From NCBI GenBank assembly GCA_051878835.1, contig JBJEKW010000055.1, positions 1-46,292 of the forward strand: 46,292 bases of DNA. Reading direction: 5' to 3'. The first letter of the stretch is position 1. Each line of letters opens with the position of its first letter. Below the pieces are notes generated by a model. That model was given only the letters and a program-made list of their open reading frames with translations, ran no database searches and was not told where the DNA came from. Positions 8,006 to 16,216 of this stretch are shown here, one piece after another. Both the position numbers and the translations under genes were made by a program. Source of the stretch: Olsenella_K sp051878835 (lineage in GTDB: Bacteria > Actinomycetota > Coriobacteriia > Coriobacteriales > Atopobiaceae).

Positions 8006-8036
8006 AGCATAGCGCACGCAGCGGCGCGGCATGCAA
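8006..8036 (-). promoter_or_regulatory. Possible promoter of the purine operon
   Basis: TATGCT (8011-8006) lies about 15 bases before the aptamer, with TTGCAT (8036-8031) 19 bases further up. The position is right but the spacing is long, so this is tentative. Confidence 0.35.
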
Positions 8037-8389
8037 GCCATCGCCCCAAGCCCATCCAGATTCGACAAACTGATTGGTGCGGAGGCCTCTGCGCAGGGGC
8101 TTCGGCGCGGGGGCTCGACCATTGCCCCGGACAGCGCGGCGACCCGTGCGTCCTTCTTTGCCCGCGTGCGCTTCTTTACCCCCACACGCTTCTTGCCCAT
8201 ACGCGCTTCTTGAGCTGGGCGGCAATCGAACCTATGATTGTTCATTACATCGAGCGGCCTGTCGCCGTCAACCTATGGGGCGCACCTAAGCCACGAGCCC
8301 ATGCGGCACAACCCATGCGGTGCAACCCATGCGGCACACAGCCCGTACGACAGGCAGGCGCAGCTCACGCAGAGGAGGGCAAGAAGACC
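8037..8389. other. Intergenic stretch with short degenerate repeats
   Basis: Divergent region between the purine operon and the acetyltransferase. CGCTTCTTGCCCATA-like units occur around 8160-8215. ACCCATGCGGCACAA-like 15-base units are repeated three times around 8297-8345. No gene seen. Confidence 0.5.
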
Positions 8390-8869
8390 ATGCAGATTCG
8401 TCGCGCAACCGCAACCGACATTCCCGGCCTGGACAACTGCCTCTCGCAGGTGCTGGAGGTCCATGCGCAGGGGCGGCCCGACCTGTTCCGCTCGGGCACG
8501 CGCAAGTACACCGACGACGAGCTGTGGCAGATCGTGGCCGACGACCAACGTCCCGTGTTCGTGGCGGTGGACCCCGACGGTCGGCCCGGTGACATCCTGG
8601 GCTACGGCTTCTGCGTGGTGCAGGACTTCACCCACTCGAACAACATGCAGCCCATAAAGACGCTGTACGTCGACGACATCTGCGTCGACAAGGCGGCGCG
8701 GCACAGGGGTGTGGCCACAGCCATCTACCAGCACATCATTGAATTTGCTCGCGAGGGTGGCTTCCACAACGTGACGCTGAACGTGTGGGAGTGCAACCCC
8801 GGAGCCCGCGCGTTCTATGACCGCATGGGCATGAGCGTGCAGAAGACCTGCATGGAGCAGGTGCTGTAG
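8390..8869 (+). CDS. GNAT-family N-acetyltransferase
   Basis: 159 residues with the GNAT order: MQIRRATATDIPGL (strand 1 and helix 1), a central LYVDDICVDKAARHRGVATAIY (acetyl-CoA pyrophosphate loop, an R-x-x-G-x-A type motif), and the C-terminal NVWECNPGARAFYDRMGM typical of RimI-like acetyltransferases. Substrate unknown. The start at 8390 has GGAGG about twelve bases upstream. The open frame continues upstream for 1.3 kb antisense to purO, which I regard as a GC-bias artefact. It stands alone; the 12-mer GGCAAGAAGGGC follows six bases after the stop. Confidence 0.87.
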   Translation: MQIRRATATDIPGLDNCLSQVLEVHAQGRPDLFRSGTRKYTDDELWQIVADDQRPVFVAVDPDGRPGDILGYGFCVVQDFTHSNNMQPIKTLYVDDICVDKAARHRGVATAIYQHIIEFAREGGFHNVTLNVWECNPGARAFYDRMGMSVQKTCMEQVL

Positions 8870-9026
8870 GCTCGGGCAAGAAGGGCTCGGCCGGCCCGAC
8901 CTGGCTCGGCCCCAGCCGACCAGGCCTGCCCCAACTCGGCGCGACTCGGCTCAGCCCAACCTGGCTCGGCCCGGCCGCGGCTGGTCGGGCCGGCCAAGCC
9001 TATCCCCACTCGATTTGGAAGCATGG
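8870..9026. other. Short GC-rich spacer with GGCTCGGCCC-like repeats
   Basis: Low-complexity spacer of CTCGGCCC/CGACC units between the GNAT gene and the YdjM-like gene. It starts with the recurrent 12-mer at 8875-8886. Confidence 0.5.
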
Positions 9027-9737
9027 ATGACGGGAAAGACGCACATAGCGGCTGGCGCAGCGACCGCCCTCTGGGTCGCCAGCGGATTCGCGACCAATAT
9101 CGCATCGGCGATAGCGGGCGCATCCGCGGGCGCCGCCTCGGCATGGACCAACAGCGGACAGACCTTCGTCTTGCCCGGTCAGTCGCCTGCCTTGGCGGGC
9201 GTCGCCGTGTGCCTGCTGGCAATCCTGGGCGGAGCCGTCGGGGGCCTGCTGCCAGACGCGGACGTCAACACCAGCCAGGCCTCGAAGGAGCTGCGGCGCG
9301 GATGGGCCATTCTGGCCGTTGCCGTGGCGGCCGTCTTTGCAGTCGACTTCTTTGCGCGGACGCAGGTGGCGGAGCACCTGTGGGCCACGATTTCTTCCGT
9401 GGGCATGAGCCAGGTGGCGGGCATCGCCATCCTTGTGGCGGCATGCGCTTGCGGGAGGGTGTCGGGGCACCGCGGCTTCACGCATTCCATCGTGGCGCTG
9501 TGCCTGTGCACAGTTGCGGTCAGTTTGGTGTTCTCGCCCCTGTGCAGCTATTTCTTTGCGGGGTACCTGTCGCACCTGGTGCTGGACGTGCTGAACCACC
9601 AAGGCGAGCGGCTCCTGTGGCCGCTGCCCGTCGAGGCTCGGCTAGGCTTGTGCAAGTCCGGCGGAGTCGTGGACACCATCATCCTGATACTCAGCATCTG
9701 TGCCATTGCGCTGCAGGTCAGGGCCATGATTGGGTGA
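9027..9737 (+). CDS. YdjM-like membrane-bound metal-dependent hydrolase
   Basis: About 236 residues, largely membrane-embedded. Conserved polar motifs of the YdjM (DUF457) family appear in order: KTHIAAG at the N-terminus, GGLLPDADVNTS, GHRGFTHS, and GYLSHLVLDVLNHQG. These His/Asp residues probably form a metal site. About five hydrophobic segments are visible. Biological role is uncertain; family members are called inner-membrane hydrolases without a proven substrate. ATG 9027 is chosen; a TTG four codons upstream is also possible. No strong ribosome binding site is visible. Confidence 0.85.
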   Translation: MTGKTHIAAGAATALWVASGFATNIASAIAGASAGAASAWTNSGQTFVLPGQSPALAGVAVCLLAILGGAVGGLLPDADVNTSQASKELRRGWAILAVAVAAVFAVDFFARTQVAEHLWATISSVGMSQVAGIAILVAACACGRVSGHRGFTHSIVALCLCTVAVSLVFSPLCSYFFAGYLSHLVLDVLNHQGERLLWPLPVEARLGLCKSGGVVDTIILILSICAIALQVRAMIG

Positions 9738-9782
9738 CGGCGCCGTAGTCTCGATTGTTCTTCTTGAACAGATGTTCCGCAG

Positions 9783-10316
9783 CTACTCGACCCAGAACAC
9801 GCGACCGTCCTTGCGCGGTGCGCCGGCGGGCACAGGATCCGCGGGATAGCCCAACACGCAGTGGCCAATGCCCTCGTAGCCCTCGGGGTCGGAAATTCCC
9901 AGATGCTGAAGAATCTGCTGGAACTGCGGCTCCTCGAACTCCTCCTTCGCGCGGTGAATCCAGCAGCTGCCCAGGCCCAGCGAGTACGCGGCGTTCATCA
10001 TGTTGCCCATCACGAGCGAGCCGTCGTACACGTGCGTCGTAACGCTCTTCGGAGCCAAGACCACCAGCACGACGGGCGCGCCATAGAACGGGTCCGTGCC
10101 TTCGGGCGAGCCCATGATGCGGGCGTTCTCCTGCGAGAGGCGATCGCGGAGCTCCTTTTGCGTGACGGCCAAAATGATGGGAGACTGGCGACCCATGCCA
10201 CTGGCAGCCCACAGGCCGGCGTCGATGACCTGCTGCACGAGCTCCTTCGGCACGGGGTCCGACTTGTACTTGCGAATGCTCCGACGATTCTCCATGGTCT
10301 CAATCTGCTGGTTCAT
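9783..10316 (-). CDS. Nitroreductase-family flavoprotein
   Basis: 177 residues of the FMN-dependent nitroreductase fold. The N-terminal RRSIRKYKSDPVP with helix VQQVIDAGLWAASGMGRQSP is the FMN-phosphate binding signature. LGLGSCWIHRAKEEF and IGHCVLGYP are the usual second FMN-contacting parts. It reduces nitro-aromatics, quinones or other acceptors with NAD(P)H; the physiological substrate is unknown. The start at 10316 is preceded by AAAGGAG. Convergent with the YdjM-like gene, 45 bases apart. Two 15-base direct repeats CGGGCCATCGCTATT (10391-10405, 10411-10425) lie upstream and could be regulatory. Confidence 0.9.
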   Translation of the reverse strand: MNQQIETMENRRSIRKYKSDPVPKELVQQVIDAGLWAASGMGRQSPIILAVTQKELRDRLSQENARIMGSPEGTDPFYGAPVVLVVLAPKSVTTHVYDGSLVMGNMMNAAYSLGLGSCWIHRAKEEFEEPQFQQILQHLGISDPEGYEGIGHCVLGYPADPVPAGAPRKDGRVFWVE

Positions 10317-10547
10317 AGCAGCTCCTTTCGACGAAACCGCAATTCGGTTGGCAAGCCCCGACCCCGGTAGCGAGCCGCAACTCTGCTTTGCGGGCCATCG
10401 CTATTCTTTTCGGGCCATCGCTATTATCCACAATGGGCGCCTGTCACGAAGCTTCCGCGCATCGCTCGCCTCGATATAGTTCATTTGAAAGTGTCATACA
10501 TTCCGTTAATAAGTATTCCGCCGCCACCCCCTATGGCGGCCCGTAGT

Positions 10548-10642
10548 GTTTACCACCCCATACTTTGCTCGGTACCTTTTTGATTGCTTGCCCATTTGGA
10601 CAGCGACCAAAAAGGTACCGAGCAAAGTAAGCCCGTCTTAAC
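10548..10642. repeat. Dyad element copy 3 (95 bp)
   Basis: GTT 10548-10550, arms 10562-10586 and 10604-10628, AAC 10640-10642. Arms pair at 23 of 25 positions. Its centre is 210 bases from that of copy 4. Confidence 0.93.
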
Positions 10643-10757
10643 CCGTCGGTGATCAACCACTGATATGCTACTGTGTGTATGCCATATTTGGATGTCGGCT
10701 CTAGTACGCTAGCCATTCTTGACAGCTGATGGCTAGGCATCGGGCGTCGCCGCCCCC

Positions 10758-10852
10758 GTTCACCATCGCCAACTTCGAACGGTGCGGATTTGGTCGCAGC
10801 GTCTAACCCCCAGCGACCAAAATGGTACTGAGTAAAGGTAGCCACAGCTAAC
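10758..10852. repeat. Dyad element copy 4 (95 bp, decayed)
   Basis: GTT 10758-10760, arms 10772-10796 and 10814-10838, AAC 10850-10852. Only 15 of 25 arm positions pair, yet every internal distance is kept. The left arm has the GGTGCGG variant. Confidence 0.8.
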
Positions 10853-10880
10853 ACAACGTGCACACCTCGAAGCCTGTCCA

Positions 10881-10980
10881 CCGCTGCCCCGTTGGCTGCT
10901 CCCGTCGGCGGCTCGCATCGCCCGCTGCCCCGTTGGCTGCTCCCGTCGGCGGCTCGCATCGCCCGCTGCCCCGTTGGCTG
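10881..10980. repeat. 41-bp tandem repeat
   Basis: Units 10881-10921 and 10922-10962 are identical. A third, partial unit (10963-10980) begins CCGCTGCCCCGTTGGCTG and then diverges. Non-coding position, and the unit length is not a multiple of three. Confidence 0.9.
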
Positions 10981-11489
10981 GTCGCATCGGCCGCTTCGCT
11001 GTCGACCGACCCAGGTCAACCACCAAGTCGACCACATACCGGTCCCGCTGAGGCACCCTCACCGTTCGCGGCGGTATTCGCGCACCTAATATAATTTCAG
11101 CCAACTAACATTCTGTTCGCGCTCAGAAAGCGAGGGCATGCGTTGTATTATCTGGGCTACAACGAGGAGGTGTCCCACAGGAGCGTCCAACAAGCAGCAG
11201 GTCAAAGGCTATATTTTGTGAGGTGTGCAACGTATGACCCCGCGAAGCGGGGCCGCTCGGGTGAACTTGAGTTTGGTGTGGTGCAACGCCTGATGCGATG
11301 CAGCGCTCGGCGTGGTGCAAAGCCACAAGCGGTCAAGAAGGGCTAGCGGCTCGCAGCGATGACCGCGCCCGCGCAGCAAGCCAGGCCGGGCCCCGCCCGC
11401 CACGCCGTCAGACCTGAAGCAGCTAAAAAGGGACGTGCAGGCGCCGACAGCCGCCGATGGTCTCCCCCTCTCCACACAAAGGAACGGAC

Positions 11490-12638
11490 ATGCTCTACAA
11501 CACCACCCTCGGGCGGCGCGTGGTCCTGACTGGACTGTCGTGCGCCCTGGCGTTCTCGTGCGTGGGAACGCTGGCCGCCTGCTACTCGACGAGCGGCTCG
11601 TCGACCACCAGCTCCAGCACCGAGGCCACCGCGACCGCCGACACCAGCTCGGACACGCGCACGGTCACCGTGGACGGCACCGGCTACACCATCCCATCCG
11701 AGGTCACGAAGGTAGCCCCCACCATCGGCGCGCTGGCGCAGGTCACCATGATGCTGAGTCCCACCGAGGGCAAGGTCGCGGCAGCGTCGACGTCCCAGAT
11801 CTCCGACCAGTTCAAGGAGGTCCTGAGCGCCTACTCGCAGGGCAACCCCAACAACTACGACTCCTCCGACGTCGAGCAGATCATCCAGTCCGGCGCCCAG
11901 GTGGCCTACGGCCCAAGCTCTACCTTCTCGGACGAGCAGAAGCAGCAGCTCAGCGACGCGGGCGTCACGTTCATCCCCATGGACAACCTGACCACGGTCG
12001 ACGGCATCTGTGACACCACGCTGGCCATCGGCCTGATCCTGGGCGGCGACTCGGTCCAGCGCGCGCAGGATTTCGTCGACTACTGGAAGGCCAACACCGA
12101 GGACGCCCAGAACCGCACCGCCAACCTGTCCGACGACCAGAAGCCCACGGTCCTGAACCTCTCGTACAGCAACGGGGCCTACACCACCGAGGCCGGTGCG
12201 TCGCTGATCAGCTCCTACATCGAGGCTGCGGGCGGCGTCAGCCTGTCGAAGGACTACACCTCCAGCACCCAGGGCGGTGGCGGCGGCAAGGGCAAGGGTG
12301 GCGCCACCGTGGACGAGGAGCAGATCGTCACCTGGAACCCCGACTACATCATCACCTACTCCGCCGACGCCACGCAGGCCGTCCTGGGCGACGCCGCGCT
12401 GGCCGACGTGACCGCCGTGAAGGAGGGCCACGTCTACACCTCCCCCAAGGGCCTGTACCTGTGGTCGGTCCGCTCGGGCGAGGGTGCCATGATGGCGCAG
12501 TGGCTCGGCGCAAAGATCAACCCCGACCTGTTCTCCGACGTCGACATGACGCAGATGGTCAAGGACTTCTTCAAGAACTACTACAACTACGACCTCAGCG
12601 ACACCGATGCGCAAGCAGTCCTCGACGGCACCTACTAG
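11490..12638 (+). CDS. ABC importer substrate-binding lipoprotein (FecB/BtuF class, probably molybdate/tungstate)
   Basis: About 382 residues. It has a lipoprotein signal peptide with a hydrophobic core and LAAC lipobox near residue 31, then a Ser/Thr linker and a cluster-A periplasmic-binding fold with VEQIIQSGAQVAYG and the late GEGAMMAQWLGAKINPDLF segment. It should deliver a ligand to the FecCD-type permease encoded next. The embedded MoeA-like gene points to molybdate or tungstate, as in MolBCA systems; iron chelate or cobalamin remain possible. ATG 11490 is chosen because AAAGGAAC precedes it and the signal peptide begins there. A Gly/Lys stretch (GGGGGKGKGG) interrupts the C-lobe and looks like a low-complexity insert. 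Confidence 0.85.
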   Translation: MLYNTTLGRRVVLTGLSCALAFSCVGTLAACYSTSGSSTTSSSTEATATADTSSDTRTVTVDGTGYTIPSEVTKVAPTIGALAQVTMMLSPTEGKVAAASTSQISDQFKEVLSAYSQGNPNNYDSSDVEQIIQSGAQVAYGPSSTFSDEQKQQLSDAGVTFIPMDNLTTVDGICDTTLAIGLILGGDSVQRAQDFVDYWKANTEDAQNRTANLSDDQKPTVLNLSYSNGAYTTEAGASLISSYIEAAGGVSLSKDYTSSTQGGGGGKGKGGATVDEEQIVTWNPDYIITYSADATQAVLGDAALADVTAVKEGHVYTSPKGLYLWSVRSGEGAMMAQWLGAKINPDLFSDVDMTQMVKDFFKNYYNYDLSDTDAQAVLDGTY

Positions 12639-13750
12639 CAACAAAGCCCAGGTCAAGAAGGGCATCGAGGGCGGCGGCTCGGCCGATAGCGCCGCCCGCC
12701 CCACGGGACGGCAGCGCGACGGCAGGCCCAGCGCCCTTGCCGTCCGCGTTGCCGTCCCCGCGCTGCTGGTGCTGCTGGTGGCACTGGCCGTGGTGTCGTT
12801 CTGCGTCGGCTCCTACAGCATGAGCCTGCAGGAGATCTGGGGCCTGGGGCAGGCGGCACTGACCGGCCAGGCCCAGGCGCTCTCGACGCGCAGCGCCACG
12901 GTGCTGTTCACCATCCGCATCCCACGTGTGCTGCTGGCGGCCACGGTCGGGGCGGCGCTGGCTGCCTCCGGTGCCGCCTACCAGGGCATCTTTCGCAACC
13001 CCATGGTGAGCCCCGACATCTTGGGCGTCAGCAACGCGGCCAGCGTGGGCGTGGCGCTGGGCCTTCTGCTGGGCCTGCCCACGCTGATCGTGCACGCGAT
13101 GTCGTTCGCGTTCGGCCTGGCCGCTGTGGTCATCGTGGTCGCGATGGCCCACGCCGTCACGCGCAAGGGTGGCGACACGCTGCTGGTCATGATCTTGTCG
13201 GGCGTGGTCATGGGGTCGCTGGGACAGGCGCTCCTCTCGCTCATAAAGTATGTGGCCGACCCGGACGACGTCTTGCCCGCCATCACGTACTGGCTCATGG
13301 GCAGCTTTGCCCGCTCGGGAAACGCCACGAACGTGATGCTGATGGCCGCCATCCTGGCGGTGGGCGGCGGCACGCTGATGGTGCTGCGCTGGCGGCTGAA
13401 CGTCCTGGCATTCGGAGAGGAACAGGCCACGTCGCTGGGCGTCAACGTCAAGCGCACCAGGCTGCTGGCCATCGCCGGCTCGACGCTGATGACCTCGGCC
13501 TCGGTGTGCCTGTGCGGCGTCATCGGCTGGGTGGGGCTCATCATCCCCCCACGTGGTCCGGCTGGCGCTGGGACCCGACTTCCGCAGGCTCATGCCCGTG
13601 TGCCTGCTGGCCGGGGCCTGCTTCATGGTGGCCGTGGACGACGTGGCCCGCGTCATCGTGCCCGGCGAGCTGCCCGTGGGCGTGCTGACGGCCCTGGTGG
13701 GCGCGCCGCTGTTCATGTACATGCTGGTGCGCAGCCGCGTGCGGCGTTAG
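12607..13750 (+). pseudogene. FecCD-type ABC permease, frameshifted at a C6 run
   Basis: Multi-spanning permease of the BtuC/FecCD family. The N-terminal part has IRIPRVLLAATVGAALAASG, then YQGIFRNPMVSPDILG and GWVGLIIP. Translation stays in family register to GLIIP, coded just before and in the run CCCCCC at 13545-13550. The family continuation (HVVRLALGPDFRRLMPVC ... LVRSRVRR) lies in the next frame and ends at 13750. Removing one C restores ~380 residues, a normal length. With the extra C the frame instead runs without a stop into the MoeA-like gene. Start at 12607 overlaps the previous gene by 32 bases and has no clear ribosome binding site. Could be a sequencing error, a slippage (phase-variable) tract or a true mutation. 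Confidence 0.8.
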
Positions 13751-13842
13751 GCGCGGCACCAGGTGCGGTGACGGGCGCGGCGCCGGGCACGATGCCGACC
13801 CTCCACGCCCTGCGCCCCTCAATTTCGGAAAGGAAGAAGAAC

Positions 13843-15129
13843 ATGCGCGATCACTCATCTCACATCGAGCTCAGCCGCGAGGACGCCATCGCCGCGCTGC
13901 TGGGCCACGCGCAATGGACGCGCAGGTCAGAGCTGGTAGGACTGCACCAGGCCTTCGGCCGCGTGACCGCCAGCGACTGCGTCAGCCGAGTCGACGTGCC
14001 CAACGCGCTGTGCTCGGTCATGGACGGCATCGCCGTGCGCTACGACGACTTTGCCCAGGGCATCCCCGACACCAGCCAATGGCAGGTGGGCGTCGACTTC
14101 GGCTGGGCCAACACCGGCTGCGCCATGCCCGAGGGCTTCGACACCGCCATCCCCATCGAGCAGGTGCGCTTCTCGAACGCTCCTTCGCTGGGCGAGAAGG
14201 ACCCCGGCTCGCTGACCATCCTGGAGGCGCCGAACCAGCGCGGCGCCAGCTGCAGGGTGCCCGGGGCGGAGTATCGCGCCGGACAGGTCATCGTGCCCGC
14301 CCGCACGCGTCTGACGCCCACGAAGGTGGCGGCCCTGGCCATGTGCGGCATCAGCGAGGTCGAGGTGCTGGTGCGGCCGCGTGTGGGCTTCATCCCCACG
14401 GGAACCGAACTGGTGCCCGCCGGCTCCGCTCTCCCCCGCGGCAAGGCCTACGAGTGCAACGGCGTGCTGCTGGAGGGCAAGCTGCCCCTGTGGGGCGCCG
14501 AACCCGTGGTGATGGGCTGCGCGCCCGACGAGCCCGAGGCCATCAGGCAAGCCCTGAGCCTGGCCTGCTCCACCTGCGACGTCGCGGTCATCTGCGGCGG
14601 CTCGTCCAAGGGCGAGCACGACTACACCATGGAGGTGCTGGAGAGCCTGGGCCAGGTGCTGTGCCACGAGACGAACCACGGCCCAGGCAAGCACACCAGC
14701 GCGGCGGTCGTCGACGGCACGCCCGTGCTGGGGCTGTCGGGCCCTCCCGGCGGCTTCGAGATCACCGCGGACTGGTACCTGAAGCCGCTGGTGGACGCCT
14801 ATCTGTACGGCCACCAGAGGCCGTTCCGGAAGGTGACCGCGCGCCTGGTGGCGCCCGAGCACGCCGGCGTCCCCAACGGCAAGGGCGCTCGCGCCGGGTT
14901 CAGGGGGTTCGGCAAGCCCGCCCAGAACTTCTTTGTCATCAGACCCGTCAAGGTGGAGAGCGTGGACGGCAAGCTGGTGGCGACGCCGGTCACGGGCGGC
15001 CCGCACCCCGACTTGGTCAAGCTGGACGAGGCCACCGGCTATCTGGAGGCACACCCGCGCGCCATCCACCAGATGAAGCCCGGCGACGAGGTCCAGATCG
15101 AGCTGCGCTACCCCTACACGGAGCTGTGA
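13843..15129 (+). CDS. moeA: MoeA-like molybdopterin molybdotransferase family protein
   Basis: About 428 residues. MoeA landmarks in order: helix LVGLHQAFGRVTASD, PNALCSVMDGIAVRYDDF (usual P-x-x-x-x-S-x-MDGYA), RPRVGFIPTGTELV, the MPT-binding ICGGSSKGEHDYTMEVL (usual GG-x-S-x-GDxD), and GLSGPPGGFEI (usual GLPGNP). MoeA inserts molybdate into adenylylated molybdopterin. Several signature residues differ, so this is a divergent paralogue, perhaps for tungsten or a specialised role. The start at 13843 has GGAAAGGAAG upstream. It sits between the permease and ATPase genes of an importer, and its stop overlaps the ATPase start (TGATG). This linkage suggests coupled uptake and cofactor insertion (inference). 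Confidence 0.85.
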   Translation: MRDHSSHIELSREDAIAALLGHAQWTRRSELVGLHQAFGRVTASDCVSRVDVPNALCSVMDGIAVRYDDFAQGIPDTSQWQVGVDFGWANTGCAMPEGFDTAIPIEQVRFSNAPSLGEKDPGSLTILEAPNQRGASCRVPGAEYRAGQVIVPARTRLTPTKVAALAMCGISEVEVLVRPRVGFIPTGTELVPAGSALPRGKAYECNGVLLEGKLPLWGAEPVVMGCAPDEPEAIRQALSLACSTCDVAVICGGSSKGEHDYTMEVLESLGQVLCHETNHGPGKHTSAAVVDGTPVLGLSGPPGGFEITADWYLKPLVDAYLYGHQRPFRKVTARLVAPEHAGVPNGKGARAGFRGFGKPAQNFFVIRPVKVESVDGKLVATPVTGGPHPDLVKLDEATGYLEAHPRAIHQMKPGDEVQIELRYPYTEL

Positions 15130-16031
15130 TGGAGCCAAAGTCAAACACGGCGGGCAATGCGCCGCAGGTCAGAGGCACTGAACGGCAAGCTGAGGCGGCG
15201 GGCGCAGAGGCGGCAACGGGCGCAGGGGCGGCGCCGCAGCCCAGCGACGCCTCTCGCCCCCTTTTGCACGTGGCCGACCTCGACGTCAGCCTGTCGGGCA
15301 CTCCCATCGTGCACGGCGTCGGCTTCGACCTGCAGCAGGGCCAGCTGGCCTGCATCCTGGGCCCCAACGGCTGCGGCAAGACCACGACCCTGCGTGCCCT
15401 CCTGGGCCTGATTCCCCATCAGGGCGGAGAGGTCGTCGTGGACGGCCAGCCCACCGACTCGCTGAGCGAGCGCCAGCGGGCAAGGCTGTTTGCCTACGTG
15501 CCACAGGTGCGCGAGCTGCCGTTCTGGTACTCGGTGAAGGAGGTCGTCCAGCTGGGTCGCACGCCCTGCCTGGGTCCGCTGTCTCAGCTGGACGCCCACG
15601 ACCAACAGATCGTACATCGGGCCATGGAGCGCATGGGGCTGCTGCAGCTGCAGGACCGGCCGCTGGACCGCCTGTCGGGTGGCCAGCAGCAGCTGGCGTT
15701 CATCGCACGCGCGCTGGCGCAGGAACCGCGGGTGCTGGTGATGGACGAGCCCTGCGCCAGCCTGGACTTCGGCAACCAGCAGCTGGTACTGGGGCAGATC
15801 CGCTCGCTGGCCCGCGAGGGCATGGGCGTGCTCATGGTGACCCACGACCCCAACCACGCGCTGGGCTACGCCCAGAAGGTCGTGGTCATGCAGGCCGGTC
15901 GCATGGTGGCGGCAGGTCAACCCGACCAGGTGCTGAGCGACCAGCTGTTCTGGCAGCTGTACCACCAGCAGCTCCACGTGACCCAGGTCACCTGGCAGGG
16001 CCAGACCAAGACCGTGTGCGTGCCGTGGTAG
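15129..16031 (+). CDS. ABC importer ATP-binding protein (FecE/BtuD class)
   Basis: About 300 residues. Walker A GPNGCGKTTTLRALLG, Q-loop VPQVRELPFWYSV, signature LSGGQQQLAFIARAL, Walker B VLVMDEPCASLD and H-loop MVTHDPNHAL are all intact. An N-terminal ~45-residue Ala/Gly-rich extension precedes the first strand (LLHVADLDVSL). The start codon shares one base with the stop of the MoeA-like gene, so translation is coupled. With the lipoprotein and permease it completes a type II importer. The frameshift in the permease raises doubt about whether the system is active in this isolate. Confidence 0.92.
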   Translation: MEPKSNTAGNAPQVRGTERQAEAAGAEAATGAGAAPQPSDASRPLLHVADLDVSLSGTPIVHGVGFDLQQGQLACILGPNGCGKTTTLRALLGLIPHQGGEVVVDGQPTDSLSERQRARLFAYVPQVRELPFWYSVKEVVQLGRTPCLGPLSQLDAHDQQIVHRAMERMGLLQLQDRPLDRLSGGQQQLAFIARALAQEPRVLVMDEPCASLDFGNQQLVLGQIRSLAREGMGVLMVTHDPNHALGYAQKVVVMQAGRMVAAGQPDQVLSDQLFWQLYHQQLHVTQVTWQGQTKTVCVPW

Positions 16032-16216
16032 CACCGCGTCGACCGCCCCGCCACACGCCACGACCCGCGCGTTCTTCTTGCACTGCCTCGCGCGGCCTCC
16101 ACAAGCCGCCAACAAGCCGGCGTTCGCGTAATTGTTACCGATTAACTAGGGTATAAGAAGCGCATCGACTCAGCAGCCCGCCCGCACAGGGCAGGCCCAT
16201 CTATAAAGGAGCAGCC

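Larger units (their letters stand above)
10317..11489. other. Long gene-free divergent region
   Basis: About 1.2 kb between divergent genes. It holds dyad elements 3 and 4, a 41-bp tandem repeat, a TATAAT at 11090-11095, and a GC hairpin CCCCGC-GAA-GCGGGG at 11238-11252. A ~67-codon frame around 11143-11346 has no family resemblance and I do not call it. I recognise no riboswitch upstream of the ABC operon. Confidence 0.55.

Noticed and set aside
7091..8869. A single 592-codon gene ending in the GNAT domain
   Set aside because: The first 430 codons run antisense to purO and through the riboswitch; the GNAT fold begins at 8390 with its own ribosome binding site region.
10881..10980. CRISPR array
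   Set aside because: The 41-bp units are contiguous without spacers, and no cas genes are present; the 30-bp units at 21571-21655 fail for the same reason.
11096..11489. Molybdenum-cofactor or cobalamin riboswitch ahead of the ABC operon
   Set aside because: I could not find the conserved core bases of either class; only a short GC hairpin (11238-11252) is visible.
12607..15129. A genuine permease-MoeA fusion gene
   Set aside because: The segment between the C6 run and 13843 is Arg/Ala/Gly-rich nonsense, while the correct permease C-terminus exists in the next frame; the fusion is a by-product of one extra C.
16132..16157. Promoter TTGTTA / TATAAG before the pirin gene
   Set aside because: The spacing is only 14 bases, too short for a confident sigma-70-type promoter.
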